From NCBI GenBank assembly GCA_028292075.1, contig JAQGNA010000371.1:1-5428 (forward strand): a DNA stretch of 5,428 nt, written 5' to 3'. Made by a program: the position numbers and the translations under genes. The first letter of the stretch is position 1, and each line of letters begins with the position of its first letter. Source of the DNA: Rhodoferax sp. Lineage in GTDB: Bacteria > Pseudomonadota > Gammaproteobacteria > Burkholderiales > Burkholderiaceae. Positions 1 through 5,428 of this stretch are shown in pieces. Under the pieces are notes generated by a model, which was not told where the DNA came from, did not search any database, and saw nothing but the letters and a program-made list of their open reading frames with translations.

Positions 1-196
1 GGAACAAGGGCTTCAGCGCGGGAATCAGCAGCAGGAAAGTGAGCCCGAAGCGCAGGGCCAGGAATTCCATCACCGGCAGTTGCTGGGTCGCCTGCTTGGC
101 GACGGCATAACTGCTGCCCCAAACCACCGCCACGGCCAGCAACATCATTTCGGCCATGCCGAAACCGCTCGTAACATCGGACTTGTCAGATTTCAT
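1..196 (-). CDS. DMT/EamA-family transporter, N-terminal part (runs off left edge)
   Basis: This is the first 65 codons of an inner-membrane transporter of the drug/metabolite transporter (EamA, 10-TMS) type. Reading from the ATG at 196, residues about 15-34 form a first hydrophobic helix containing VVWGSSYAVAK, and residues about 44-61 form a second (FLALRFGLTFLLLIPAL). The family hallmark is visible: a W-G-S-S/T segment at the end of TM1, followed about 20 residues later by an R-F pair at the start of TM2. The family usually has about 290-300 residues, so roughly four fifths of the gene lies outside the window. There is no clear Shine-Dalgarno before the ATG; an in-frame ATG at 157 (residue 14) is an alternative start. 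It is divergent from a LysR-type gene, a very common arrangement in which the regulator controls the exporter. Family members export amino acids or other small metabolites; the substrate cannot be inferred here. Confidence 0.85.
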   Translation of the reverse strand, partial: MKSDKSDVTSGFGMAEMMLLAVAVVWGSSYAVAKQATQQLPVMEFLALRFGLTFLLLIPALKPLF

Positions 197-262
197 GTCG
201 CCGATTGTTGACCTTGGCCGGTGAGGCGAATAGCCCTTCGGCCGGAACAGGACCTTGACCCC
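197..262. promoter_or_regulatory. Divergent intergenic region between EamA transporter and LysR regulator
   Basis: This short spacer must hold the promoter of the transporter and, if the regulator starts at 263, that of the regulator too. A TTGACC hexamer at 208-213 could be a plus-strand -35 box, but the only -10-like bases (around 228-234, GAATAGC) are poorly spaced. A GGCCGG hexamer occurs twice in direct orientation (216-221 and 240-245). I looked for a LysR T-N11-A dyad and found none that was convincing. LysR regulators usually bind such divergent spacers and autoregulate; that is family knowledge, not something seen here. Confidence 0.4.
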
Positions 263-1195
263 GTGGGAACCAATTCATTCATTCAGGTGCTGCCGGAGAT
301 GGTGACTTTCACGCGGGTCGCCGAACTGGGTAGTTTTTCCGCGGCGGCGGCCGTGCTGGGCATGACGCCCTCGGCCGCCAGCCGGCAGGTGACCCGGCTC
401 GAAAAGGAGCTCGGTGTGCAGTTGATGTTGCGCACGACGCGGCAACTGCGCCTGACCGAGGCCGGCGAGGAAGCCTTTGCCCGTTGCAGAGAGATGGTCG
501 CCGCGGCCCAGGGCGCCATGGACATCGCGCAGCAGTTCGCCAGTGCGCCACGTGGCCGGGTGCGCATCAGCGCGCCCAAGGCGTTCGCGCGGCATGTGCT
601 GCATCCGTTGATCCTCGGCTTCCTGCGGCGCTACCCCGACGTGGACGTGCAGGTGGTGGTGGTCGATCGCGACATCGACCCGATCCGCGAGGGCATCGAC
701 CTGGTGGTCCGGATGACGGAATCACCGCCGCCGGGCATGGCCGCCCGGCCTCTGATGCGGGTGGAGCACGTCCTGTGCGCGTCGCCGCGGTACCTGGCCA
801 TGGGTCAGCCGATCGAACACCCGCGCGACCTGGCCGGGCACAGCTGCCTGGCGCTGGGCGAGCGTGAACACGACCACCAGTGGCGGTTTCGCAGGCATGA
901 CCCGGCCAGCGGTGCCGCCGAAGAAGCCGATGTGGTAGTCCATGGCCGCTACACGGTCAACCACAGCGAGCTCCGGCTCGAGGCGGTGCTGGCGGACCTG
1001 GGCGTGGGTGGCGTGCCGAGTTTCGTGGCGCGGCAGGCGCTGGAGGAAGGCCGCGTCGTTCGGGTGCTGCCGGACTGGCAACTGCAGGCCGGCTACCAGG
1101 GCACGGCCTACATCCTGTATGCGCCCACGCGGTTCACCGTGCCGAAATGCCGGGTGCTGATCGACCACCTGGCCGCGGCGCTTGGGCCGGCCTGA
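263..1195 (+). CDS. LysR-family transcriptional regulator (CrgA-like effector domain)
   Basis: This is a cytoplasmic DNA-binding regulator of about 310 residues, the usual size for LysR proteins. The N-terminal winged helix-turn-helix is clear: LPEMVTFTRVAELGSFSAAA, then MTPSAASRQVTRLEKELG as the recognition-helix part, and the family-typical LRLTEAGEEAF. A linker helix follows, and then a periplasmic-binding-like effector domain from GRVRISAPKAF to the end, including DLVVRM and the ASPRYLA segment. The start is uncertain. The GTG at 263 has AGGA about 10 nt upstream and leaves a normal short lead-in to the first helix. A GTG at 221 lengthens the frame without a visible ribosome site, a GTG at 287 is possible, and an ATG at 299 would cut into helix 1. 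The gene is divergent from the EamA transporter, its most likely target, and convergent with the Liv operon. The inducer is unknown. Confidence 0.93.
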   Translation: MGTNSFIQVLPEMVTFTRVAELGSFSAAAAVLGMTPSAASRQVTRLEKELGVQLMLRTTRQLRLTEAGEEAFARCREMVAAAQGAMDIAQQFASAPRGRVRISAPKAFARHVLHPLILGFLRRYPDVDVQVVVVDRDIDPIREGIDLVVRMTESPPPGMAARPLMRVEHVLCASPRYLAMGQPIEHPRDLAGHSCLALGEREHDHQWRFRRHDPASGAAEEADVVVHGRYTVNHSELRLEAVLADLGVGGVPSFVARQALEEGRVVRVLPDWQLQAGYQGTAYILYAPTRFTVPKCRVLIDHLAAALGPA

Positions 1196-1246
1196 TCCGG
1201 CACGTTGTCCGGCGTGAGGCCGCCTGGCGCAAGTTGAAACCGCCAC

Positions 1247-1278
1247 GGGGCAGCCAGGGGGTCTCCCCCAGCTGCCTC
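1247..1278. terminator. G+C-rich stem-loop in the convergent gap, probable bidirectional terminator
   Basis: Between the convergent lysR and livM stops, GGCAGC (1249-1254) pairs with GCTGCC (1271-1276), and after a small bulge GGGGG (1257-1261) pairs with CCCCC (1265-1269) around a TCT loop. A G-T wobble and a G-C pair extend the base of the stem to 1247/1278. The hairpin begins 6 nt after the livM stop on the minus strand and about 50 nt after the lysR stop on the plus strand. It lacks a true U-tract on either side (only GTTTC nearby on the minus strand), so intrinsic termination may be weak or helped by Rho; it could also protect mRNA 3' ends. Confidence 0.55.
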
Positions 1279-1284
1279 CACCCG

Positions 1285-2265
1285 TTAGCGGCGAGCGCGC
1301 AGCCGCTCGCCCAGGGCAATGATCTCGCCCATGATGCCGCGGCGGAAGGCCAGCACGCAGATCACGAAGATCAGACCGGTGACCATGGTGACCGATTCAC
1401 CCAGCGTGTTGAACCATTCGATGCCGCTGAGCCCGGCGACCGCATGGCCGAATTCGCCGATCTTGTTTTCCAGCAGCACCACCACGGCCGAGCCGAGCAG
1501 CGGGCCAGACAGCGTGCCCAGGCCGCCAACCAGCGTCATCAGGATGACCTGGCCGGACGCCGTCCAGTGCACGTCGCTCAGCGTGGCGAAACCGAGCACC
1601 AGCGTCTTGAGCGAACCGGCAAGGCCCGACAGCGCGGCCGACAGCACGAAAGCCAGCAGCTTGAAGCGGTTGGTGTCGTAGCCCAGCGAAATGGCACGCG
1701 GCTCGTTTTCCTTCAGGCCCTTGAGCACCTGACCGAAGGGCGAATGGATGGTGCGCACGACCACCAGGAACGCCAGCACCACGACGGCCAGCGCGAAGTA
1801 GTACATGGCCAAATCATTCTGCAGATCGAGCAACCCGAACAGCTTGCCGCGTGGCACGCCCTGCAGGCCGTCTTCCCCGCCGGTGAACTTGGCCTGCAAC
1901 GCCACGAAGAACATCATCTGCGCCAGCGCCAGCGTGATCATCGAGAAATAGATGCCCTGCCGGCGGATGGCCAGCACGCCGAAGATCCAGCCCAGGAAGG
2001 CACCCGACAGCGTGCCGAGCACCAGGCCGATTTCGGGCGTGACGCCCCAGACCTTCATCGCATAGCCGGCCACGTAGGCCGACCCGCCCAGGAAGGCCGC
2101 ATGGCCGAACGACAGCATGCCGGTGTAGCCCAGCAGCAGGTTGAATGCCGACGCGAACAGCGCGAAGCACATGAGCTTCATCACGAACACGGGATAGGCG
2201 CCCAGCGCCGGCGCCACGAGCAGGGCCAGCAACAGCAGCAGGTAGCCGATGGTTGTTTTTTTCAT
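1285..2265 (-). CDS. livM: Branched-chain amino acid-type ABC transporter permease, LivM family
   Basis: This is an inner-membrane permease subunit of a HAAT-family importer, which pairs with LivH to form the substrate channel. The product has 326 residues, normal for LivM. It shows alternating hydrophobic helices from residue 6 onward, the LivM/LivH motif LLGYTGMLSFGHAAFLGG at about 44-61, and a cytoplasmic coupling segment at about 178-196 (GQVLKGLKENEPRAISLGY) that should contact the ATPase subunits. A glycine-rich TLVGGLGTLSGPLLG stretch lies at about 244-258, and the C-terminal tail is basic. The start ATG lies 9 nt after the livH stop, with AGGG overlapping the livH stop codon and 7 nt before the ATG, so translation is probably coupled to livH. 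The codons right after the start contain a run of seven A's (MKKTT), unusual in this GC-rich context and perhaps favouring initiation. It is the last gene of the operon, followed at once by a hairpin. Confidence 0.95.
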   Translation of the reverse strand: MKKTTIGYLLLLLALLVAPALGAYPVFVMKLMCFALFASAFNLLLGYTGMLSFGHAAFLGGSAYVAGYAMKVWGVTPEIGLVLGTLSGAFLGWIFGVLAIRRQGIYFSMITLALAQMMFFVALQAKFTGGEDGLQGVPRGKLFGLLDLQNDLAMYYFALAVVVLAFLVVVRTIHSPFGQVLKGLKENEPRAISLGYDTNRFKLLAFVLSAALSGLAGSLKTLVLGFATLSDVHWTASGQVILMTLVGGLGTLSGPLLGSAVVVLLENKIGEFGHAVAGLSGIEWFNTLGESVTMVTGLIFVICVLAFRRGIMGEIIALGERLRARR

Positions 2266-2274
2266 GGGGCCGCC

Positions 2275-3150
2275 CTATCTTTCTTTGCCGAAGAGGCCGG
2301 CGGGGCGTATGAGCAGCACGATAACCATGATCACGAACACCACGGTTGACGATGCTTCCGGGTAGAACACCTTGGTGAACCCTTCGATGATGCCCAGGCC
2401 CAGCCCGGTGAGGATGGAGCCCATGATCGAGCCCATGCCGCCGATCACCACCACGGCGAACACCACGATGATGAGGTTCTGGCCCATGAGCGGCGAGACC
2501 TGGATCACCGGCGCGGCCAGCACGCCGGCGAACGCGGCCAGGGCGGCGCCGAAGGCATAGGTGAGCGTCACCATCAGGGGCACGTTGATGCCGAAGGCCT
2601 CGACCAGCCGCGGGTTCTCGGTGCCAGCGCGAAGGTAGGCGCCGAGCTTGGTCTTCTCGATGACGAACCAGGTCGCGAAGCACACCACCAGCGAGGCCAC
2701 GACGACCCAGGCCCGGTAGTTCGGCAGCACCATGAAGCCGAGGTTGGTCGAGCCGTCCAGCAGATCGGGTGCGTCGTAGCCCAGGCCGGACACGCCGTAG
2801 ACCGACCGGAACGCGCCCTCGATCAACAGCGTGAGGCCGAGCGTGAGCAGCAGTCCGTAAAGGTGGTCGAGCTGGTAGATCCAGCGCAGCAGCAGCTTCT
2901 CGATGGCAATGCCGAACACGCCGACGATCAGCGGTGCGGCCACCAGCATCACCCAGTAGTTGATGCCGAAATAATTCATGCCCATCCAGGTGAGGATGGC
3001 GCCCATCATGAACAGCGCGCCGTGCGCGAAGTTGATGACGTTGAGCAGGCCGAAGATGACCGCCAGCCCCAGGCTCAGGATGGCATAGAAGGAGCCGTTC
3101 ACCAGCCCCAACAGGAGCTGGCTGAGAAGGCCTGGGAGGGAGATCGTCAT
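2275..3150 (-). CDS. livH: Branched-chain amino acid-type ABC transporter permease, LivH family
   Basis: This is the inner-membrane permease partner of LivM. From the ATG at 3150 it has 291 residues, matching the family (about 290-308). It opens like a typical LivH, with MTISLPGLLSQLLLGLVNG and a first helix through about residue 34, then NVINFAHGALFMMGA at about 37-51, a motif shared by LivH proteins. A cytoplasmic coupling loop lies at about 167-190 (KLGAYLRAGTENPRLVEAFG), followed by VVVIGGMGSIMGS at about 243-255 and the characteristic end RPAGLFGKE. The reading frame stays open upstream to an ATG at 3252, but that extension translates an intergenic hairpin block and has no family resemblance, so I reject it. 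No good Shine-Dalgarno is visible before 3150. It lies 147 nt after the binding-protein gene and 9 nt before livM. Confidence 0.94.
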   Translation of the reverse strand: MTISLPGLLSQLLLGLVNGSFYAILSLGLAVIFGLLNVINFAHGALFMMGAILTWMGMNYFGINYWVMLVAAPLIVGVFGIAIEKLLLRWIYQLDHLYGLLLTLGLTLLIEGAFRSVYGVSGLGYDAPDLLDGSTNLGFMVLPNYRAWVVVASLVVCFATWFVIEKTKLGAYLRAGTENPRLVEAFGINVPLMVTLTYAFGAALAAFAGVLAAPVIQVSPLMGQNLIIVVFAVVVIGGMGSIMGSILTGLGLGIIEGFTKVFYPEASSTVVFVIMVIVLLIRPAGLFGKER

Positions 3151-3186
3151 GAAGCGGCAGTCAAGTGAACGTGGTCGCCAGCATGG

Positions 3187-3214
3187 CCGCGGCATCCCTT
3201 CCAGGATGCCGTGG
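3187..3214. repeat. 11-bp inverted repeat (strongest stem of the intergenic block)
   Basis: CCGCGGCATCC (3187-3197) faces GGATGCCGTGG (3204-3214) across a 6-nt loop, giving eleven consecutive pairs with one G-T wobble in the plus-strand reading. It lies 36 nt upstream of the livH ATG. The stem has no T-run after it on either strand, so it is more likely an mRNA stability or attenuation structure than a classical terminator. Confidence 0.6.
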
Positions 3215-3242
3215 AACTGGCTTTGCCAGGCCGCCAGCATCG

Positions 3243-3257
3243 CCCCCTGCAAGGGGG
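3243..3257. repeat. C5/G5 stem-loop about 40 nt after the binding-protein stop
   Basis: CCCCCT (3243-3248) pairs with AGGGGG (3252-3257) around a GCA triloop. In the operon's direction this is the first structure met after the stop codon at 3298. The C-run just after that stop (complement of GGGGG at 3284-3288) could pair instead with the G-run of this stem, so two mutually exclusive folds are possible. No U-tract follows, so complete termination here is unlikely. Confidence 0.45.
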
Positions 3258-3297
3258 TGGGAACGACACGAAGTGCGCGACCTGGGGGTGTGCCAAT

Positions 3298-4494
3298 TTA
3301 CTTCCAAAGCGCGCACTTGGACTCGGCCTTGGTCGTGAACACCTGCTCGCCAGGCATGACCTTGACCACCTTGAGGTAGTCCCAGGGCTGCTTGGATTCG
3401 GCGGGCGACTTGACCTGCACCAGGTACATGTCATGCACGAAGCTGCCGTCGGCGCGGATCTGGCCCTTGCCATAGAAGTCGTCGATCTTCATGCTCTTGA
3501 GCTGGGCCATGACCTTGTCGGCGTCGGTGGACTTGGCGGCTTCGACGGCCTTCAGGTAGTTCATGGTGGCCGAGTAGTCGGCGGCCTGCACGTCGGTCGG
3601 CATGCGCTTCATCTTGTCGAAGAACTTCTTCGACCACGCGCGGGTCTTGTCGTTCAGGTCCCAGTAGAAGCTGGTGGTATGGATCAGGCCTTCGGTGTTC
3701 TTCAGGCCCAGGCTGTGGATGTCGGACAAAAACACCAGCAGGCCGGCCGTCTTCATCGTCTTGTTGATGCCGAATTCCTTGGCCGCCTTGATCGAATTGA
3801 TGGTATCGCCACCGGCGTTGGCCAGGCCCAGGATCTGCGCCTTGGAGTTCTGCGCCTGCAGCAGGAAGGACGAGAAGTCGGATGCATTCAACGGATGCCG
3901 CACGGCGCCCACCACGCTGCCGCCCTTCTCCTTGACGATCTTGGTGGTGTCCGACTCGAGGGCCTGGCCGAAGGCATAGTCGGCCGTCAGGAAGAACCAG
4001 CTCTTGCCGCCCTGGTCGACCACCGCGCCGCCCGTTCCCTTGGCCAGGGCCACGGTGTCGTAGGCGTAGTGGATGGTGTAGGGCGTGCACTGGTCGTTGG
4101 TCAGCGCCGAGGTGCCGGCGCCGTTGTTGAAGTAGACGCGCTTCTTCTCTTCGGCCACCTTCGCCATGGCCAACGCGGTGCCCGAGTTGGTGCCGCCAAA
4201 CACCATGGTCACGCCGGCGGTGTCGATCCACTCGCGCGCCTTTGAGGCGGCGATGTCCGGCTTGTTCTGGTGGTCGGCCGATATCATTTCGATGGGCTGG
4301 CCCAGCACCTTGCCACCGAAGTCGTCGATGGCCATCTGGATCGCCGTGGCGCCGCCCTTGCCTTCGACGTCGGAGTACAGGCTCGACATGTCGGTGATGA
4401 AGCCGATCTTCACCTTCTCCTGTGCGTGCACCGCACCGGAAGCCAGGCCGATCGCCGCCAGCGTGGTTGCCAGGACACTGAGTTTGTATTGCAT
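3298..4494 (-). CDS. Periplasmic substrate-binding protein of a Liv/HAAT-type ABC importer
   Basis: This is the ligand-capturing subunit of the importer, with 398 residues and a Peripla_BP_6 (LivJ/LivK-like) fold. Residues 1-24 form a Sec signal peptide: a basic start (MQYK), a hydrophobic core, and a likely cleavage site after AVHA, before QEK. The mature protein starts KVKIGFITDMSSLYSD, the usual first strand and ligand loop. FGGTNSGTALAMAKVA at 99-114 is the loop that normally contacts the ligand carboxylate. ADYAFGQALE at 171-180 and NAGGDTINSIKAA at 226-238 are typical of the second lobe. Two cysteines, C136 and C394 (near the C-terminus), may form a disulfide; this is an inference. The start ATG has a good GAGG 5 nt upstream. 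It lies 55 nt after livF, inside the operon. The divergence from classic LivJ/K leaves the ligand open: branched-chain amino acids, other amino acids, or carboxylated aromatics. Confidence 0.94.
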   Translation of the reverse strand: MQYKLSVLATTLAAIGLASGAVHAQEKVKIGFITDMSSLYSDVEGKGGATAIQMAIDDFGGKVLGQPIEMISADHQNKPDIAASKAREWIDTAGVTMVFGGTNSGTALAMAKVAEEKKRVYFNNGAGTSALTNDQCTPYTIHYAYDTVALAKGTGGAVVDQGGKSWFFLTADYAFGQALESDTTKIVKEKGGSVVGAVRHPLNASDFSSFLLQAQNSKAQILGLANAGGDTINSIKAAKEFGINKTMKTAGLLVFLSDIHSLGLKNTEGLIHTTSFYWDLNDKTRAWSKKFFDKMKRMPTDVQAADYSATMNYLKAVEAAKSTDADKVMAQLKSMKIDDFYGKGQIRADGSFVHDMYLVQVKSPAESKQPWDYLKVVKVMPGEQVFTTKAESKCALWK

Positions 4495-4549
4495 GGTTGC
4501 CTCGTTTGGTTTCAGGGTTTAGGGAAGAAGCCGGGGGTTGCAGTGCGGG
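4495..4549 (-). promoter_or_regulatory. livF to binding-protein spacer with ribosome binding site
   Basis: This spacer is 55 nt long. In the operon direction it ends with CGAGG (GAGG at 4503-4500), 5 nt before the ATG at 4494, the clearest ribosome binding site in the operon and in keeping with the high level needed for a binding protein. Upstream it is pyrimidine-rich and then A-rich, with no recognisable -35/-10 pair and no stable hairpin, so I see no evidence for a separate promoter. Confidence 0.5.
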
Positions 4550-5257
4550 TCAGACACCGAGCAATTCATTGAGCACCGGCATCTTCACGCCGAGTTCAGC
4601 CGCGCCGAACTGCAGCGCGATGCGGCCGTGCTCCATCACGTAGAAGCGGTCGGCCAGCGGCGCCGCGAAATGGAAGTTCTGTTCCACCATGACCACGGTA
4701 TAGCCCTTCTCGCGCAGCGTCGTGATCATGCGGGCCAGGGCCTGCACGATGACCGGCGCCAGGCCTTCGGAGATTTCGTCGAGCAGCAGCAGCTTGGCGC
4801 CGGTGCGCAGGATGCGGGCCACGGCCAGCATCTGCTGTTCGCCGCCCGAGAGCCGGGTGCCCTGGCTGTGCCGGCGCTCGGCCAGGTTGGGGAACATCGC
4901 GTAGATCTCGTCCACCGACATGCCGCCCTCGGCGCCATGCAGGCGGGGTGGCAGCAGCAGGTTTTCCTCGCACGACAGGCTGGAGAAGATGCCGCGTTCC
5001 TCCGGGCAATAGCCGATGCCGAGGTGCGCGATGCGGTGGGTGGGCATGCCAACGGTTTCGGTGCCGTGAACCTTGACGGAGCCGGTGCGCCGGCCGGTGA
5101 GGCCCATGACCGCGCGCATCGTGGTGGTGCGGCCTGCGCCGTTGCGCCCTAGCAGGGTGACCACCTCGCCGGGTTGCACGACCAGGTCGACACCATGCAG
5201 CACATGCGACTCGCCGTACCAGGCCTGCAGGCCGCTGATTTGGAGGGCGGCCGTCAT
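4550..5257 (-). CDS. livF: Branched-chain amino acid-type ABC transporter ATPase, LivF family, with variant Walker A
   Basis: This is a cytoplasmic ATPase subunit that works with LivG to drive the LivH/LivM permease. It has 235 residues, normal for LivF. The ABC landmarks appear in order: A-loop region QAWYGESHVLHGV (11-23), Walker A GRNGAGRTT (37-45), Q-loop region GIGYCPEERGIF (80-91), signature LSGGEQQM (136-143), Walker B KLLLLDE with D160 and catalytic E161, and the switch region VVMVEQN (188-194). LivF proteins usually carry E at the Q-loop and Q rather than H at the switch, as here. Two positions deviate: residue 43, normally the phosphate-binding lysine, is arginine (codon CGC at 5131-5129), and residue 162 after the catalytic glutamate is Ile instead of the usual Pro. 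The frame is otherwise intact, so I read it as functional. No Shine-Dalgarno is visible before its ATG, whose ATGA overlaps the end of an upstream mini-ORF. The binding-protein gene follows after 55 nt. Confidence 0.95.
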   Translation of the reverse strand: MTAALQISGLQAWYGESHVLHGVDLVVQPGEVVTLLGRNGAGRTTTMRAVMGLTGRRTGSVKVHGTETVGMPTHRIAHLGIGYCPEERGIFSSLSCEENLLLPPRLHGAEGGMSVDEIYAMFPNLAERRHSQGTRLSGGEQQMLAVARILRTGAKLLLLDEISEGLAPVIVQALARMITTLREKGYTVVMVEQNFHFAAPLADRFYVMEHGRIALQFGAAELGVKMPVLNELLGV

Positions 5258-5322
5258 GCCGTTATGTCCGGGGTGGAACCGCAGGGTCGCGCGACGGCAA
5301 AACCACCATCGGTGGCTTGCAT
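5254..5322 (-). CDS. Possible 22-codon coupling mini-ORF between livG and livF
   Basis: The ATG shares its A with the livG stop (TGATG) and the stop shares TGA with the livF start (ATGA), so the frame fills the gap between the two genes exactly. A GGAG sits 7 nt before its ATG, whereas livF has no visible ribosome site of its own. The peptide would start MQATDGGFAVARPCG and has no recognisable domain. Inside it, CCACC/GGTGG around a 3-nt loop (5315-5303), followed by TTTT in the operon direction, could form a small hairpin. The likely role, if any, is translational coupling that carries ribosomes from livG into livF. It could equally be chance or a decayed livF N-terminus, since livF lies in another frame. 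Confidence 0.3.
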   Translation of the reverse strand: MQATDGGFAVARPCGSTPDITA

Positions 5323-5428
5323 CAGTGCGCTCCCTGCAGCTGGCCTGCGGTGGTGCCCATGTAGGCCTCCATCACCAGCGGATTGCGCGAGACTTCGGCA
5401 TAAGGCCCCTCGGCCAGCACGGCGCCGC
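5322..5428 (-). CDS. livG: Branched-chain amino acid-type ABC transporter ATPase, LivG family, C-terminal end (runs off right edge)
   Basis: Only the last 35 residues and the TGA stop are inside the window. They read GAVLAEGPYAEVSRNPLVME and then AYMGTTAGQLQGAH. This fits the end of LivG proteins: the G-x-x-x-A-E-G turn after the switch histidine region, the E-V-x-x-N-P helix, and the V-x-E-A-Y-x-G close. LivG is the larger ATPase subunit (about 255 residues) that pairs with LivF; its Walker motifs lie outside the window. The position immediately upstream of livF, in the same direction, supports the call and shows that the operon starts beyond the right edge. Confidence 0.85.
   Translation of the reverse strand, partial: GAVLAEGPYAEVSRNPLVMEAYMGTTAGQLQGAH

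Larger units (their letters stand above)
3173..3297. repeat. Intergenic hairpin block, probable dispersed repeat, between the binding-protein gene and livH
   Basis: The 147-nt gap contains three stem-loops within about 70 nt: an 11-bp stem at 3187-3214, a 5-bp stem with a TTT loop at 3217-3229, and a 6-bp C5T/AG5 stem at 3243-3257. The first two stems are flanked by a near-perfect 16-nt direct repeat (3173-3188 and 3229-3244, 14 of 16 identical, sharing CGCCAGCAT). A second GGGGGTG copy sits at 3284-3290. From memory, blocks with this order (C5..G5 hairpin, then a GGCCTGGCAAAGCC-like hairpin, then a GGCATCC-type hairpin) recur between genes in comamonads; I could not verify this. The block begins right after the binding-protein stop, so it could protect the 3' end of that message or dampen transcription into livH and livM. 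Confidence 0.55.

Noticed and set aside
722..1246. 174-codon minus-strand frame opposite lysR
   Set aside because: It overlaps the effector domain of a clear LysR protein and has no ribosome site or recognisable motif.
2253..2265. Run of seven A's right after the livM start, as a possible slippage or phase-variation tract
   Set aside because: Seven A's from two lysine codons and an adjoining Thr codon are within normal range, and the tract is too short to support phase variation. It may simply favour initiation.
1147..2349. Long open frame (400 codons) on the plus strand opposite livM
   Set aside because: Its product is a Q/H/R/E-rich low-complexity string, typical of the antisense of GC-rich membrane-protein genes. 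The minus strand encodes an unmistakable LivM.
1814..2683. 289-codon minus-strand frame spanning the livH-livM junction
   Set aside because: It is the off-frame shadow of livH and livM, arginine/glycine/proline-rich with no membrane pattern.
3211..4245. 344-codon plus-strand frame opposite the binding-protein gene
   Set aside because: It is antisense to a well-supported gene, has no domain-like pattern, and starts inside the hairpin block.
4538..5152. 204-codon plus-strand frame opposite livF
   Set aside because: It is antisense to all the ABC ATPase motifs of livF; its composition reflects third-position GC bias only.
5286..5295. 10-bp palindrome GTCGCGCGAC between livG and livF
   Set aside because: It has no loop, is built of common CpG-rich words, and lies inside an operon; chance is sufficient in DNA of this composition.

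Overview
The window looks like chromosomal DNA of a high-GC betaproteobacterium, most likely Burkholderiales and probably Comamonadaceae. The reasons are strong G/C third-position bias, the style of the Liv-type transporter genes, and an intergenic hairpin block of a kind I associate from memory with comamonad genomes. No search was run, so the taxonomic call is an inference.

Layout. Positions 1-196 (minus) hold the N-terminus of a DMT/EamA-family membrane transporter that runs off the left edge. A short divergent spacer separates it from a complete LysR-family regulator on the plus strand, ending at 1195. The regulator converges on the rest of the window, and a strong G+C hairpin (1247-1278) lies in the gap. 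From 1285 to the right edge all genes are on the minus strand. They form one branched-chain-amino-acid-type (HAAT/Liv) ABC importer operon, read right to left: livG (C-terminus only, cut by the edge), livF, a periplasmic substrate-binding protein, livH, livM.

How the genes work together. The binding protein is exported by a Sec signal peptide, captures ligand in the periplasm and delivers it to the LivH/LivM permease pair. The LivG/LivF ATPases power the system. The ligand cannot be read from the sequence: this family carries branched-chain amino acids but also amides, urea, aromatic acids and others. The LysR/EamA divergent pair looks like a separate regulator-exporter unit with no visible link to the importer.

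Points of interest. LivF has arginine where the Walker A lysine should be. A 22-codon mini-ORF exactly bridges the livG stop and livF start. A block of hairpins between the binding-protein gene and livH looks like a dispersed intergenic repeat and can mislead start calling for livH. I see no CRISPR array, RNA gene, insertion sequence or clearly new multi-gene system. Apart from these details, this is an ordinary transporter region.
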